A DNA stretch of 64,000 nt from Burkholderia diffusa (GCF_001718315.1 NZ_CP013362.1:2852001-2916000); one strand, 5' to 3'; positions 46,219 through 55,414 are shown, counted from the stretch's first letter. Numbers and translations: made by a program. The notes: generated by a model not told the origin, from the sequence alone.

Positions 46219-48698
46219 TGGACGAACGTACCCGGCCAAGCGCCCCCGCCGCATACCGCACGTCCGCGTGGCGGCAGCGCGCCGTGCTCGTGTGGCTGCT
46301 CGCGCTCGTCGCGTGCGGGATCGCGATCGCCCGCGCGAACTTCACGGCCGATCTGTCCGCGTTCCTGCCGAGCGCGCCGAGTGCCGGCCAGCGCGTGCTC
46401 GTCGATCAATTGCGCGACGGCATCGTGTCGCGGATGATCCTCGTCGCGATCGACGGCGGCGATGCGGCCACGCGCGCCGCGCTGTCGCGGCGCGTCGCCG
46501 GCGCGCTGCGCGCCGATCGGCAATTCTCGGCGGTCAACAACGGCGAAGCCGTCGACGACGAGCGCGACCGACGGTTCGTGTTCGACCATCGCTACCTGCT
46601 GAGCCCGGCCGTCTCGCCGCAGCGCTTCAGCGCGGACGGCCTGCGCCAGGCGCTCGGCGACAGCCTCGACCTGCTGAGCTCGTCGGCGGGTCTCGTCGCG
46701 AAGGCGATGTTGCCGCGCGACCCGACCGGCGAAGTGACCGCGCTCGCCGATCAGCTCGACAGCGGCGCGCAGCCCGCGATGCGCGACGGCGTATGGGCGT
46801 CGCGCGACGGCATGCGCGCGGTGCTGGTCGTGCAGACAGCCGCCGCCGGCGCCGACACCGATGCGCAGGCGCGCGCGATCGACGCGGTGCGCCGCGCGTT
46901 CTCCGCCGCGACACGGACGCTGCCGAACCGCGGCGCATATACGCTCGCGATGACCGGCCCCGGCGTGTTCTCGGTCGACACGCGCGACACGATACGGCAC
47001 GACGTCGAGCGGCTGTCGACGGCGAGTGCCGTGCTGATCGTCGCGCTGCTGCTGACGCTGTACCGCTCGCCGCGCACGCTCGCGCTCGGGCTGCTGCCAG
47101 TGCTGACGGGCATCGCGGCCGGCATCGCGGCGGTCGGCGTCGCGTTCGGCACCGTCCACGGGCTGACGCTCGGCTTCGGCACGACGCTGATCGGCGAAGC
47201 CGTCGACTACTCGATCTACCTGTTCGTGCAGTCGGCGCAGGCCGGCTCGCGCGGCGCCGCGCGGCCCGCCGCTGCGACGCGCGCATGGGTCGCAGCGTAC
47301 TGGCCGACGATCCGCCTCGGCGTGCTGACCTCCGTGTGCGGCTTCGCGTCGATGCTGTTCTCCGGTTTTCCGGGCCTCGTGCAGCTCGGGCTGTACTCGA
47401 TCGCCGGGCTGACGGCCGCCGCGCTCGTCACGCGCTTCGTGCTGCCTCACCTGCGCGGCGAGCACGTCGCGATTCGCGACGTGTCGCGTGTCGGCGCGGT
47501 GCTCGCGCGTGCGGCCGCTGCGGCGCCGCGGCTGCGCTGGCCGCTCGGCGTCCTCGTGCTCGCCGCATGCGCGACGCTCGTGTTGCGTCACGACGGCCTG
47601 TGGAGCCGCGAGCTTGCGGCGCTGAGCCCCGTCCCTGCCCGCGCGCAGGCCCTCGACGCACGCTTGCGGGCCGATGTCGGCGCACCGGACGTACGCTATC
47701 TCGTCGTGATTTCCGCGCCGACCGAACAGGCCGCGCTCGAACGCGCGGAACGGGTCGCCGCGCAATTGCAGCCGCTTGTCGATCGCGGCACGCTCGCGGG
47801 CTTCGAAAGCCCCGCGCGCTATCTGCCGAGCGATGCCACACAGCGTGCGCGCCAGGCAAGCCTGCCGGACGCGGACGTGCTCGCCGCGCGCATGCGTGCG
47901 GCCGTGGCGAACCAGCCGATCTCGGTCCGGCCCGAGCTGTTCGCGCCGTTCATCGTCGATGTCGAAACCGCGCGCCACGCGCGGCCGATCACGCACGCGG
48001 ACCTGCGCGGCACGTCGATGGCGCTCGCCGTCGACGCGCTGCTGACCGAGCGTGCCGGCCGCTGGAGCGCGATGCTGCCGCTGCGCGCGCCGGACGTCGC
48101 GCACACCGCTTCGGCTGCGGCCCCGACGCTCGATGCCGCGCCGATCCGTGCGGCCGTCGCGCGCGCCGGCGTGCCGGATACGCTGTTCGTCGACATGAAG
48201 GCCGAGGCCGACCGACTGTACGTGGACTACGTGCACGAGGACATCCGGCTGTCGCTCGCGGGCTTCGCGGCGATCGCCGTGCTGCTGCTGATCGCGCTGC
48301 GCTCGCCGCGCCGCGTCGTGCGCGCGCTCGCGCCGCTGATCTCGGCCGTGCTGGTGGTGACGGCCGGCTTCGCGCTCGCCGGCGTGCCGCTGACCATCCT
48401 GCATCTCGTCGGGATGCTGCTGATCGTCGCGGTCGGCTCGAACTATGCATTGTTCTTCTGCAAGCGCGACGATGCGCAACCGGTCACGCCATACACGCTC
48501 GTGTCGCTGCTGGTCGCGAACCTCGCGACGGTCGCCGGCTTCGGCCTGCTCGCGCTGTCGCGCGTGCCGCTGCTCGAAACCTTCGGGCTGACCGTCGGCC
48601 CCGGCGCGATGCTCGCGCTCGCATTCGCTGCGATTCTCGCACCGCGTACCGTGGCGACGCGCAACGCTCGCCCCGATCTGACAGGAGCCCGCGCATGA
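46218..48698 (+). CDS. MMPL/RND family exporter of the polyene cluster
   Basis: An 826-residue polytopic RND-superfamily transporter of the MMPL type. It has a first hydrophobic segment at about 22-40, a large periplasmic domain, a first bundle of about five helices (residues about 270-425, with GTTLIGEAVDYSIYLFV), a second periplasmic domain, and a second bundle (about 675-810, with HLVGMLLIVAVGSNYALFF). The two related halves have acidic/Asp and Gly motifs in TM4-like helices. It likely extracts the finished lipid from the inner membrane and passes it to the LolA-like carrier. Confidence 0.87.
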   Translation: MDERTRPSAPAAYRTSAWRQRAVLVWLLALVACGIAIARANFTADLSAFLPSAPSAGQRVLVDQLRDGIVSRMILVAIDGGDAATRAALSRRVAGALRADRQFSAVNNGEAVDDERDRRFVFDHRYLLSPAVSPQRFSADGLRQALGDSLDLLSSSAGLVAKAMLPRDPTGEVTALADQLDSGAQPAMRDGVWASRDGMRAVLVVQTAAAGADTDAQARAIDAVRRAFSAATRTLPNRGAYTLAMTGPGVFSVDTRDTIRHDVERLSTASAVLIVALLLTLYRSPRTLALGLLPVLTGIAAGIAAVGVAFGTVHGLTLGFGTTLIGEAVDYSIYLFVQSAQAGSRGAARPAAATRAWVAAYWPTIRLGVLTSVCGFASMLFSGFPGLVQLGLYSIAGLTAAALVTRFVLPHLRGEHVAIRDVSRVGAVLARAAAAAPRLRWPLGVLVLAACATLVLRHDGLWSRELAALSPVPARAQALDARLRADVGAPDVRYLVVISAPTEQAALERAERVAAQLQPLVDRGTLAGFESPARYLPSDATQRARQASLPDADVLAARMRAAVANQPISVRPELFAPFIVDVETARHARPITHADLRGTSMALAVDALLTERAGRWSAMLPLRAPDVAHTASAAAPTLDAAPIRAAVARAGVPDTLFVDMKAEADRLYVDYVHEDIRLSLAGFAAIAVLLLIALRSPRRVVRALAPLISAVLVVTAGFALAGVPLTILHLVGMLLIVAVGSNYALFFCKRDDAQPVTPYTLVSLLVANLATVAGFGLLALSRVPLLETFGLTVGPGAMLALAFAAILAPRTVATRNARPDLTGARA

Positions 48699-49582
48699 AC
48701 GCGCCGTCATCCGTTCCGCCCCGACAGCCCGGCAGCGATGCGCGCCGCTGGAAACCGACGCCGCTGATCGCGGGCACGGCCGCACTGCATGCGGGCGCGC
48801 TCGCGACCATCGTCGCGCAACCGGCCGCGTGGCCGTGGGCCGCCGGCGGCGTGGTCGCGTCGCATCTCGCGCTGACTGCCGCCGGCCTGTGGCCGCGCAG
48901 CGCGCTGCTCGGACCGAACTGGACGCGCCTGCCGGCCGGCGCCGGCCGCCGGATCGCGCTGACCATCGACGACGGCCCGGATCCCGACGTCACGCCGCGC
49001 GTGCTCGACCTGCTCGATCGTCACGATGCGCGCGCGACGTTCTTCTGCATCGGCGATCTCGCGCGCCGCCATCCGCGGTGGATCGAAGCGATCGTCGCAC
49101 GCGGTCATGCGGTCGAGAACCACAGCCAGCGGCACCGGCATACGTTCTCGTTGTCGGGGCCCGCCGCGCTGCGGCGCGAAATCGCGGCCGCGCAACAGAC
49201 GCTGACCGAGATTGCCGGCACGCGTCCGCGCTTCTTCCGCGCGCCGGCCGGTCTGCGCAATCCGTTTCTGGAGCCGGTGCTGTGCGAGCTTGGCCTGCAG
49301 CTCGCCAGCTGGACACGCCGCGGGTTCGACACGCGCGCGCGCGATGCCGAGATCGTCACGCGCCGCCTGCTCGACGGTCTGGCGCCGCGCGACATCCTGC
49401 TCGTGCACGACGGCCACGCGGCACGCGACGCGCGCGGCGAACCGGTCGTGCTCGACGTGCTGCCGGCCCTGCTGCGCGCAGCCGCCGATGGGCAGTTGCA
49501 CTGGGTCACGCTGCGCGCCGCGCTCGCGTCCAAACCACCCGGCCAGCCGGGCACGCCGGCACCCCCGTTTGATAAAATCTGA
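48695..49582 (+). CDS. Polysaccharide deacetylase (NodB domain) membrane protein
   Basis: A 295-residue protein. Two hydrophobic segments (about residues 24-62) precede a NodB homology domain (about 90-270): the metal-site motif TIDDGPDPDVT, HARATFFCIG, ENHSQRHRHTFS giving the HxxxH metal pair, and the late LLVHDGHAARD. It belongs to carbohydrate esterase family 4. ATGA overlap with the MMPL gene shows it is a real member of the operon. Its presence suggests that an N-acetylated sugar on the polyene or its acceptor is deacetylated. Confidence 0.87.
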   Translation: MNAPSSVPPRQPGSDARRWKPTPLIAGTAALHAGALATIVAQPAAWPWAAGGVVASHLALTAAGLWPRSALLGPNWTRLPAGAGRRIALTIDDGPDPDVTPRVLDLLDRHDARATFFCIGDLARRHPRWIEAIVARGHAVENHSQRHRHTFSLSGPAALRREIAAAQQTLTEIAGTRPRFFRAPAGLRNPFLEPVLCELGLQLASWTRRGFDTRARDAEIVTRRLLDGLAPRDILLVHDGHAARDARGEPVVLDVLPALLRAAADGQLHWVTLRAALASKPPGQPGTPAPPFDKI

Positions 49583-49645
49583 CCACGCCCGGCGCGCCCG
49601 CCAGCCCCGCTGCGGCGCCCGTTCCGGCCACCGGATACGACCCTC

Positions 49646-50869
49646 GTGAAACCTCTCCTGCTCTCGCACTTCACCGCCACCAGCTGTATCGGCAGCGGCC
49701 TCGATGCGACCGTCGACGCGCTGCGCAACGCACGCGGCGGGCTCGCGCCGTGCGACTTCGAACGCGCCGATCTCGACACCTGGATCGGCGCCGTGGATGG
49801 CGTCGATGCGCATCCCGTGCGCACGGATCTCGCCGATTTCGACTGCCGCAACAACCGCCTCGCACAACTCGGCCTCGTCCAGGACGGCTTCGACGCGCGC
49901 GTCGCGGCGGCCGTGTCGCGCCATGGCGCCGCGCGCGTCGGCGTGTTCATCGGCACGAGCACGTCCGGCATCCTCGAGACCGAACGCGCGTACGAGAAAC
50001 GCGATCCGGCGAGCGGCGCGCTGCCCGCGGCGTTCCGCTACGCACACACGCACAACCCGTATTCGCCGGCCGCGTTCGTGCGCGCGTATTTCGCGCTGCG
50101 CGGGCCAGCCATGGCGATCTCGTCCGCGTGTTCGTCCGGCGCGAAGGTATTCGGCTCCGCGCGCCGGATGATCGAAGCGGGGCTGATCGACGCAGCCGTC
50201 GTCGGCGGCGTCGATTCGTTGTGCCTGACGACGCTGTACGGCTTCAATTCGCTCGAACTGCTGTCGCGCCGGCCGTGCCGGCCGTTCGACGTCGCGCGCG
50301 ACGGCATCTCGATCGGCGAAGCGGCTGCATTCGCGCTGCTCGAACGCATGCCGGACACACGCGCCGCGTTCGACGACGACGCGATCCTGCTGCTCGGCAT
50401 CGGCGAATCGAGCGATGCGCATCACATGTCGTCACCGCATCCGGAAGGGCTCGGCGCACGCATCGCGATCGAACAGGCACTCGCCTCCGCCGGCCTCGCC
50501 GCGGGCGACATCGACTACGTGAACCTGCACGGCACCGCGACGCCCAGCAACGATGCCGCGGAAAGCCGCGCCGTCGGCGCGCTGCTCGCCCGCACGCCGT
50601 GCAGCTCGACGAAGGGGGCGACCGGCCACACGCTCGGTGCGGCCGGCGCGCTCGAAGCGGTCGTCGCCGCGCTCGCGCTGCGCGAGCAATTCGTGCCGGC
50701 AGGCGTCAACACGACGCAGCCCGACCCGGCGCTGGCCGCCGACTACGTGCTCGCGAGCCGCGACGCACGCGTGCGTGCGGTCCTGTCGAATTCGTTCGGC
50801 TTCGGCGGCACGAACTGCAGCCTGATCCTCGGCCGCGCCGAGCATGCTCGCCACGGGGAGCCGACATGA
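49646..50869 (+). CDS. Beta-ketoacyl-ACP synthase (KS) of the polyene cluster
   Basis: A 407-residue FabF-like ketosynthase with an intact triad: C162 in AISSACSSGAKV, H295 in NLHGTATPSN, and H328 in KGATGHTLGAAG. It starts with GTG, 63 bases after the deacetylase gene; there is no better ATG in frame. It would catalyse chain extension with malonyl-ACP. It overlaps by four bases with a chain-length-factor-like partner, like the ApeO/ApeC pair. Confidence 0.9.
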   Translation: MKPLLLSHFTATSCIGSGLDATVDALRNARGGLAPCDFERADLDTWIGAVDGVDAHPVRTDLADFDCRNNRLAQLGLVQDGFDARVAAAVSRHGAARVGVFIGTSTSGILETERAYEKRDPASGALPAAFRYAHTHNPYSPAAFVRAYFALRGPAMAISSACSSGAKVFGSARRMIEAGLIDAAVVGGVDSLCLTTLYGFNSLELLSRRPCRPFDVARDGISIGEAAAFALLERMPDTRAAFDDDAILLLGIGESSDAHHMSSPHPEGLGARIAIEQALASAGLAAGDIDYVNLHGTATPSNDAAESRAVGALLARTPCSSTKGATGHTLGAAGALEAVVAALALREQFVPAGVNTTQPDPALAADYVLASRDARVRAVLSNSFGFGGTNCSLILGRAEHARHGEPT

Positions 50870-51684
50870 TCCTCACGGCATTCATCGAAAGCGTCGGTCT
50901 CGTCGGCCCCGGACTCAATGATTGGCCGCACGCGGCCGACGTGCTCGCGGGCCGCACGGCCTATGCGAGCGCGCGCACCGTGCTGCCGCCGCCCGCCAGC
51001 CTGCCGCCGGCGGAGCGCCGTCGCACCGGCCCGGTCGTGCGCGTCGCGCTCGCGGTCGGCCTCGAGGCGGCAGCCGCAAGCGGACGCGATGCCGCCACGC
51101 TCGCGACGGTGTTCAGCGCGTCCGGCGGCGACGGCCAGAACTGCCATGCAATCTGCGAGACCCTCGCAGGCGACGATCGCCATCTGTCGCCCACGCGCTT
51201 TCACAACTCCGTGCACAACGCGCCGGCCGGCTACTGGAGCATCGCGACCCGCGCGATGGCGACGTCGAACGTGCTGTGCGCGCACGACGGCAGCTTTGCC
51301 GCGGGCCTGCTCGAGAGCCTGTGCCAGGTCGCGGTCGATCGCGTGCCGAGCCTGTTGATCGCCTACGACACCGACTATCCGGAGCCGCTGCGCGCAGTGC
51401 GGCCGATCGTCGACGCATTCGGCGTCGCGCTCGTGCTCGCACCCGACGCGAGCGAACGCACGCTCGCGCGCATCGACGTGCAGCTCACCGACGCGCCGGC
51501 AACGACGCTCGCGAATCCCGAACTCGACGCGCTGCGCACCGGCAATCCGGCCGCGCGCGCACTGCCGCTGCTCGCCGCGCTCGCCGCGCGGCACACGGCG
51601 AGCGTCGTGCTCGACTATCTGGAAGATATGCGCGTGCAGGTCGATATCACGCGGCCGGATGCCGCGGCGGAGCACGCACAATGA
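50866..51684 (+). CDS. Truncated ketosynthase-like protein (chain length factor, ApeC-like)
   Basis: A 272-residue protein of the Ketoacyl-synt_2 type. The hallmark FHNSVHNAPAGYWSIATRA is near residues 115-133. The position of the usual nucleophile is in a SNVLCAHDGSFAAGL segment, and there is no second-half HGT or GHT histidine motif, so it should be inactive as an independent KS. It most likely pairs with the preceding ketosynthase as a KS/CLF heterodimer, as shown for APE systems. ATGA overlaps on both sides indicate strict co-translation. Confidence 0.83.
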   Translation: MILTAFIESVGLVGPGLNDWPHAADVLAGRTAYASARTVLPPPASLPPAERRRTGPVVRVALAVGLEAAAASGRDAATLATVFSASGGDGQNCHAICETLAGDDRHLSPTRFHNSVHNAPAGYWSIATRAMATSNVLCAHDGSFAAGLLESLCQVAVDRVPSLLIAYDTDYPEPLRAVRPIVDAFGVALVLAPDASERTLARIDVQLTDAPATTLANPELDALRTGNPAARALPLLAALAARHTASVVLDYLEDMRVQVDITRPDAAAEHAQ

Positions 51685-52217
51685 CGACGCCCGTCTCGAC
51701 GCTCATGCCCGAGCCGACGACAGCAACGCTCGATCACGCATGGATCGCCGCGCACATTCCGCACGACGGCGCGATGTGCGTGCTCGATCGCGTCGAAGCA
51801 TGGGATGCCGCACGGATCCGCTGCAGCGCGACGAGCCATCGCGATCCGCGCAACCCGCTTCGCTCGCGCGGCAGGCTCGCATCGGTCTGCGGAATCGAAT
51901 ACGCGGCACAGGCGATGGCCGTGCACGGTGCGCTGGTCGGTGCGCAACGCGCGCGGACGGAACCCGCGCGGCCGCGCGCCGGTTATCTGGCGAGCGTGCG
52001 CAACGTCGACGCGTTCGTCGATCGGCTCGACACGTTCGAGCTGCCGCTGATCGTCGACGCCGAGCGCATCGGCGGCGACGACCGCTCCGTGCTGTACAGC
52101 TTCACGCTGCGCTGCGGCGAGCGCATGCTGCTCGGCGGCCGCGCCGTGGTGATGCTCGATGCATCGGCGGCCAGCGGACTCGTTCCGCCGCCTGCCGGCC
52201 GCGCGGACATTCGATAA
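51681..52217 (+). CDS. Hotdog-fold 3-hydroxyacyl-ACP dehydratase (ApeP-like)
   Basis: A 178-residue protein. IPHDGAMCVLDRVEAWD (near residues 26-42) carries the catalytic His of the FabA/FabZ-like dehydratases; ICGIEYAAQAMAVHGAL-like VCGIEYAAQAMAVHGAL follows near residue 74. It provides the second dehydratase function of the cluster beside the domain fused to the ligase, matching the paired ApeI/ApeP arrangement. Start overlaps the previous gene in ATGA. Last core gene of the plus-strand operon. Confidence 0.85.
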   Translation: MTTPVSTLMPEPTTATLDHAWIAAHIPHDGAMCVLDRVEAWDAARIRCSATSHRDPRNPLRSRGRLASVCGIEYAAQAMAVHGALVGAQRARTEPARPRAGYLASVRNVDAFVDRLDTFELPLIVDAERIGGDDRSVLYSFTLRCGERMLLGGRAVVMLDASAASGLVPPPAGRADIR

Positions 52218-52239
52218 CCAGCCTCAAGGAAACCAGGTC

Positions 52240-52533
52240 GTGAAAGCACGTCAGTTCATTTGCACCGCGTTCGTTCTGGCGCTGATCAGCCCGATCGCGC
52301 ACGCGGACATGTCCGAAGTGAAGCAGGACATCAAGCGCGATTCGAAGGAAGCCGCGCACAAGACCGGCGAGGCCGCGCGCAGCTTCGGCCACGCGACCGC
52401 GAGCGCCGCGAAGACGGTCGGCCACGGCATCGCGCATGCGTCGCGCGAGGGCTGGGATGCCACCAAGCGCACGACGAAGCGGATCTTCCACAAGAACGAT
52501 TCGGGCGAAGGTTCGGCGAAAGGCAGCGACTGA
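52240..52533 (+). CDS. Small exported Lys/His/Ala-rich protein
   Basis: A 97-residue protein with a clear signal peptide (cleavage expected after ISPIAHA, near residue 22). The mature part is a highly charged, helix-prone sequence rich in Lys, His, Ala and Ser (EVKQDIKRDSKEAAHKTGEA and later EGWDATKRTTKRIFHKND), resembling LEA-like or amphipathic repeat proteins. It starts with GTG, 22 bases after the dehydratase, with AGGA nine bases upstream, so it is probably cotranscribed with the polyene operon. Function is unknown to me. Confidence 0.7.
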   Translation: MKARQFICTAFVLALISPIAHADMSEVKQDIKRDSKEAAHKTGEAARSFGHATASAAKTVGHGIAHASREGWDATKRTTKRIFHKNDSGEGSAKGSD

Positions 52534-52569
52534 GCGCGGGCGTCCCGCGTACCACACGCGAATGCGCGT

Positions 52570-52604
52570 GATGCGGCACGACGCGTAAGCGCCCGTGCCG
52601 CATC
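52570..52604. terminator. Hairpin between convergent small genes
   Basis: Perfect 11-base arms GATGCGGCACG (52570-52580) and CGTGCCGCATC (52594-52604) with a 13-base loop. No T-run follows. The position between two convergent genes suggests a bidirectional, possibly Rho-assisted terminator for the polyene operon. Confidence 0.45.
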
Positions 52605-52611
52605 GCCGTCG

Positions 52612-52812
52612 TCAGCGCGCGCCGCTACGCGTGCGGCGCGCCGGCCCGCGCGCGAGGCACTTGCCGTACGCGACGAACCAGCAATCGCGATGATCGAAGT
52701 TGCGCAGCAGCCGCGCGCGGCGCCGCTCGAGCCAGTGAAGCGCGATCGCAATCGTCAGCGCGACGGCCAGTGCCGAGCCGCCGATCGCGAGTCCCATCCA
52801 GGTGTCACCCAT
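52612..52812 (-). CDS. Small single-pass membrane protein (66 aa)
   Basis: A 66-residue ORF starting MGDTWMGLAIGGSALAVALT with one hydrophobic helix (residues about 6-26) and a basic, cytoplasm-type tail (LERRRARLLRNFDHRDCWFV). A near-perfect ribosome site GGAGGAGGC lies directly upstream, which is the main support. I do not recognise the family. It faces the small exported protein gene across a hairpin. Confidence 0.55.
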   Translation of the reverse strand: MGDTWMGLAIGGSALAVALTIAIALHWLERRRARLLRNFDHRDCWFVAYGKCLARGPARRTRSGAR

Positions 52813-53009
52813 GCCTCCTCCGGAATGCGAGGCCGGTGCGGCGCGCGTGCCGCGACGCAGTGGCCGGAGCGCGGGCGCACACGGCCCGCCGCATGCGCGG
52901 CGAACCTGCGTCCGTGATCGGTCACCGCGCGCCTGGCGCGCCGCCCCGGCGCTGGATACAGCGGGAGCACGGCCCGGACACGCGCGAACGCCGCCCGGGC
53001 CGCCGCGCG

Positions 53010-53753
53010 TCAGTGCATGTGCTGCCCGCCGTTGATCGCGATGTTCGAGCCCGTCACGAAGCCGGCCTCCTCCGAGCACAGAAACGCGATCAGCGCCGCG
53101 ACTTCCTCGGGTTGACCGAGCCGTCCCACCGGAATCTGCGGGAGGATCTTCGTATCGAGGATGTCCTGCGGGATCGCCGTCACCATTTTCGTCGCGAGAT
53201 AGCCCGGCGATACCGTATTCACCGTCACGCCCTTGCGCGCGATCTCGAGCGCGAGCGATTTCGTGAAGCCGTGCATGCCGGCCTTCGCGGCCGCGTAGTT
53301 GGTCTGGCCGACCGAGCCCTTCGAGCCGTTCACCGACGCGATGTTGACGATGCGTCCCCAGCCGCGCTCCACCATCCCGTCGCAAACCGGCTTCGTCATG
53401 TTGAACACGGAATCGAGGTTGGTGCGAATCACCGCATCCCAGTTGACCTTGTCGAGCTTGCGCAGCGTCATGTCGCGCGTGATGCCCGCGTTGTTCACCA
53501 GGATGTCGACCGGGCCGACGTCCCGGACGATCTTCTCGATGCACTGCTGGCACGAATCGTGATCGGCCACGTCCACCGGATACGCGTGGAATTCGCGGCC
53601 GGCCGCGTGCATCTCGGTAAGCCAGCGATCGGCACCGGTATTGTTCGGCGAATACGTGACGACGACCCGGTGCCCGGCATCGTTCAACCGGATGCTGATC
53701 GCTTCGCCGAGACCGCCCATCCCACCTGTCACAACTGCAATTCGCTTAGTCAT
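53010..53753 (-). CDS. phaB: Acetoacetyl-CoA reductase (PhaB-like SDR)
   Basis: A 247-residue short-chain dehydrogenase reducing acetoacetyl-CoA to (R)-3-hydroxybutyryl-CoA with NADPH for polyhydroxybutyrate. Evidence: RIAVVTGGMGGLGEAI (residues 4-19), NNAGITRDM, the active-site NIASVNGSKGSVGQTNYAAAKAG, and length typical of PhaB. The start MTKRIAV is chosen over a frame six codons longer. It lies 215 bases downstream of phaA on the same strand. PhaB and FabG are close relatives; the thiolase and phasin neighbours decide the call. Confidence 0.9.
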   Translation of the reverse strand: MTKRIAVVTGGMGGLGEAISIRLNDAGHRVVVTYSPNNTGADRWLTEMHAAGREFHAYPVDVADHDSCQQCIEKIVRDVGPVDILVNNAGITRDMTLRKLDKVNWDAVIRTNLDSVFNMTKPVCDGMVERGWGRIVNIASVNGSKGSVGQTNYAAAKAGMHGFTKSLALEIARKGVTVNTVSPGYLATKMVTAIPQDILDTKILPQIPVGRLGQPEEVAALIAFLCSEEAGFVTGSNIAINGGQHMH

Positions 53754-53968
53754 CCTATGAGTTACCGACAAAAAAAGTAGTCAATGTTGCGGGGCGACGG
53801 CATGGCACATGCTGCCACCCCACCGCTGCGATGCGCTGGCGCCCGCAACGCAGGCACGGCGCACCGGAACATCACGCATGTTGTCGACTGCTTGTTCTGC
53901 GCGAAGATTGCTGAGCACGCGTGCGGTACTGGCCGGCGCCGCACGCGTGCTATATCGTCAGACCCGGC

Positions 53969-55150
53969 TCAACCGCGTTCGACCGCGAGCGCGACGCCCA
54001 TCCCGCCGCCGATGCACAGCGACGCCAGCCCGCGCTTCGCGTCGCGCTTGACCATCTCGTGCAGCAATGTCACCAGGATCCGGCAGCCCGATGCGCCGAT
54101 CGGGTGACCGATCGCGATCGCCCCGCCGTTCACGTTCACCTTCGACGTGTCCCAGCCCATCTGCTTGTGCACCGCCAGCGCCTGCGCCGCGAATGCCTCG
54201 TTGATTTCCATCAGGTCCAGGTCGCCCGGCGTCCACCCCGCACGCTCCAGGCAGCGGCGCGATGCCGGCACCGGACCCATGCCCATCACGCTCGGATCCA
54301 CGCCCGCGTTCGCGTACGCCTTGATCCGCGCAAGCGGCGTCAGCCCGAGCGCCGCCGCCTTCTGCGCCGACATCACCAGCACCGCCGCCGCCCCGTCGTT
54401 CAGCCCCGACGCGTTCGCCGCCGTCACCGAGCCATCCTTCGAGAACGCCGGCTTCAGCCCCGCCAGCGATTCCGCCGTCACGCCGTGGCGCACGAACTCG
54501 TCGGTCGCGAACTGCAGCGGCTCGCCCTTGCGTTGCGGAATCGACACCGGCACGATCTCCGCGTCGAAGCGGCCGGCCTTTTGCGCAGCTTCCGCCTTGT
54601 TCTGCGACAGCGCCGCGAATGCGTCCTGCTCCTCGCGCGTGATCCCGTATTCCTTCGCGACGTTCTCCGCCGTGATGCCCATGTGGTACTGGTTGTACAC
54701 GTCCCACAGGCCGTCGACGATCATCGTGTCGACCAGCTTCGCATCGCCCATCCGGAATCCGTCGCGCGAGCCCGGCAGCACGTGCGGCGCCGCGCTCATG
54801 TTCTCCTGGCCGCCCGCGATCACGATGTCCGCGTCGCCCGCCATGATCGCGTTCGCCGCCAGCATCACGGCCTTCAGGCCCGAGCCGCACACCTTGTTGA
54901 TCGTCATGCCCGGCACCGCGTTCGGCAGGCCGGCCTTGATCAGCGACTGCCGCGCCGGGTTCTGCCCCGAGCCCGCCGCCAGCACCTGCCCCATGATCAC
55001 TTCGCTCACCTGCTCGGGCTTCACGCCCGAACGCTCCAGCACCGCGCGAATCACCGTCGCGCCCAGCTCCGGTGCCGCGATCTTCGCGAGCGAGCCGCCG
55101 AATTTGCCGACTGCGGTTCGCGCGGCCGATACGATCACTACGTCCGTCAT
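53969..55150 (-). CDS. phaA: Acetyl-CoA acetyltransferase (beta-ketothiolase)
   Basis: A 393-residue biosynthetic thiolase. The nucleophilic Cys is C88 in [12 protein letters not shown], and the acid/base residues are H349 in [11 protein letters not shown] and C379 in [27 protein letters not shown] is the typical N-terminus. It condenses two acetyl-CoA to acetoacetyl-CoA. GGAAGAG precedes the ATG. Order on the minus strand is phasin, phaA, phaB; a PHB synthase (phaC) is not in the window, so this may be a second pha locus. Confidence 0.93.
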   Translation of the reverse strand: MTDVVIVSAARTAVGKFGGSLAKIAAPELGATVIRAVLERSGVKPEQVSEVIMGQVLAAGSGQNPARQSLIKAGLPNAVPGMTINKVCGSGLKAVMLAANAIMAGDADIVIAGGQENMSAAPHVLPGSRDGFRMGDAKLVDTMIVDGLWDVYNQYHMGITAENVAKEYGITREEQDAFAALSQNKAEAAQKAGRFDAEIVPVSIPQRKGEPLQFATDEFVRHGVTAESLAGLKPAFSKDGSVTAANASGLNDGAAAVLVMSAQKAAALGLTPLARIKAYANAGVDPSVMGMGPVPASRRCLERAGWTPGDLDLMEINEAFAAQALAVHKQMGWDTSKVNVNGGAIAIGHPIGASGCRILVTLLHEMVKRDAKRGLASLCIGGGMGVALAVERG

Positions 55151-55414
55151 GTTCTCTTCCTGCATTGAAATCAGTGGGTCGATCCGTATTGCGGGCCGGT
55201 TCGGCGCGGCGGCCGACGACGGCGCGTGAGCGCCGCGCGGCCAGCGATGCGGCCGCGCGTTCACGCGCTCATGCGCGCCGCGCATCCGGCCGCCCCGACC
55301 GTGTCCGGGCACGCAGCGACGAGCCGGAGGTACACCGAACGCCACGCGGCACACGCGGCAGCCGGCGCCCGCCGGCGCCGCTCAATCAGTGTCGCGCCTG
55401 CGCGCGACACGCGC

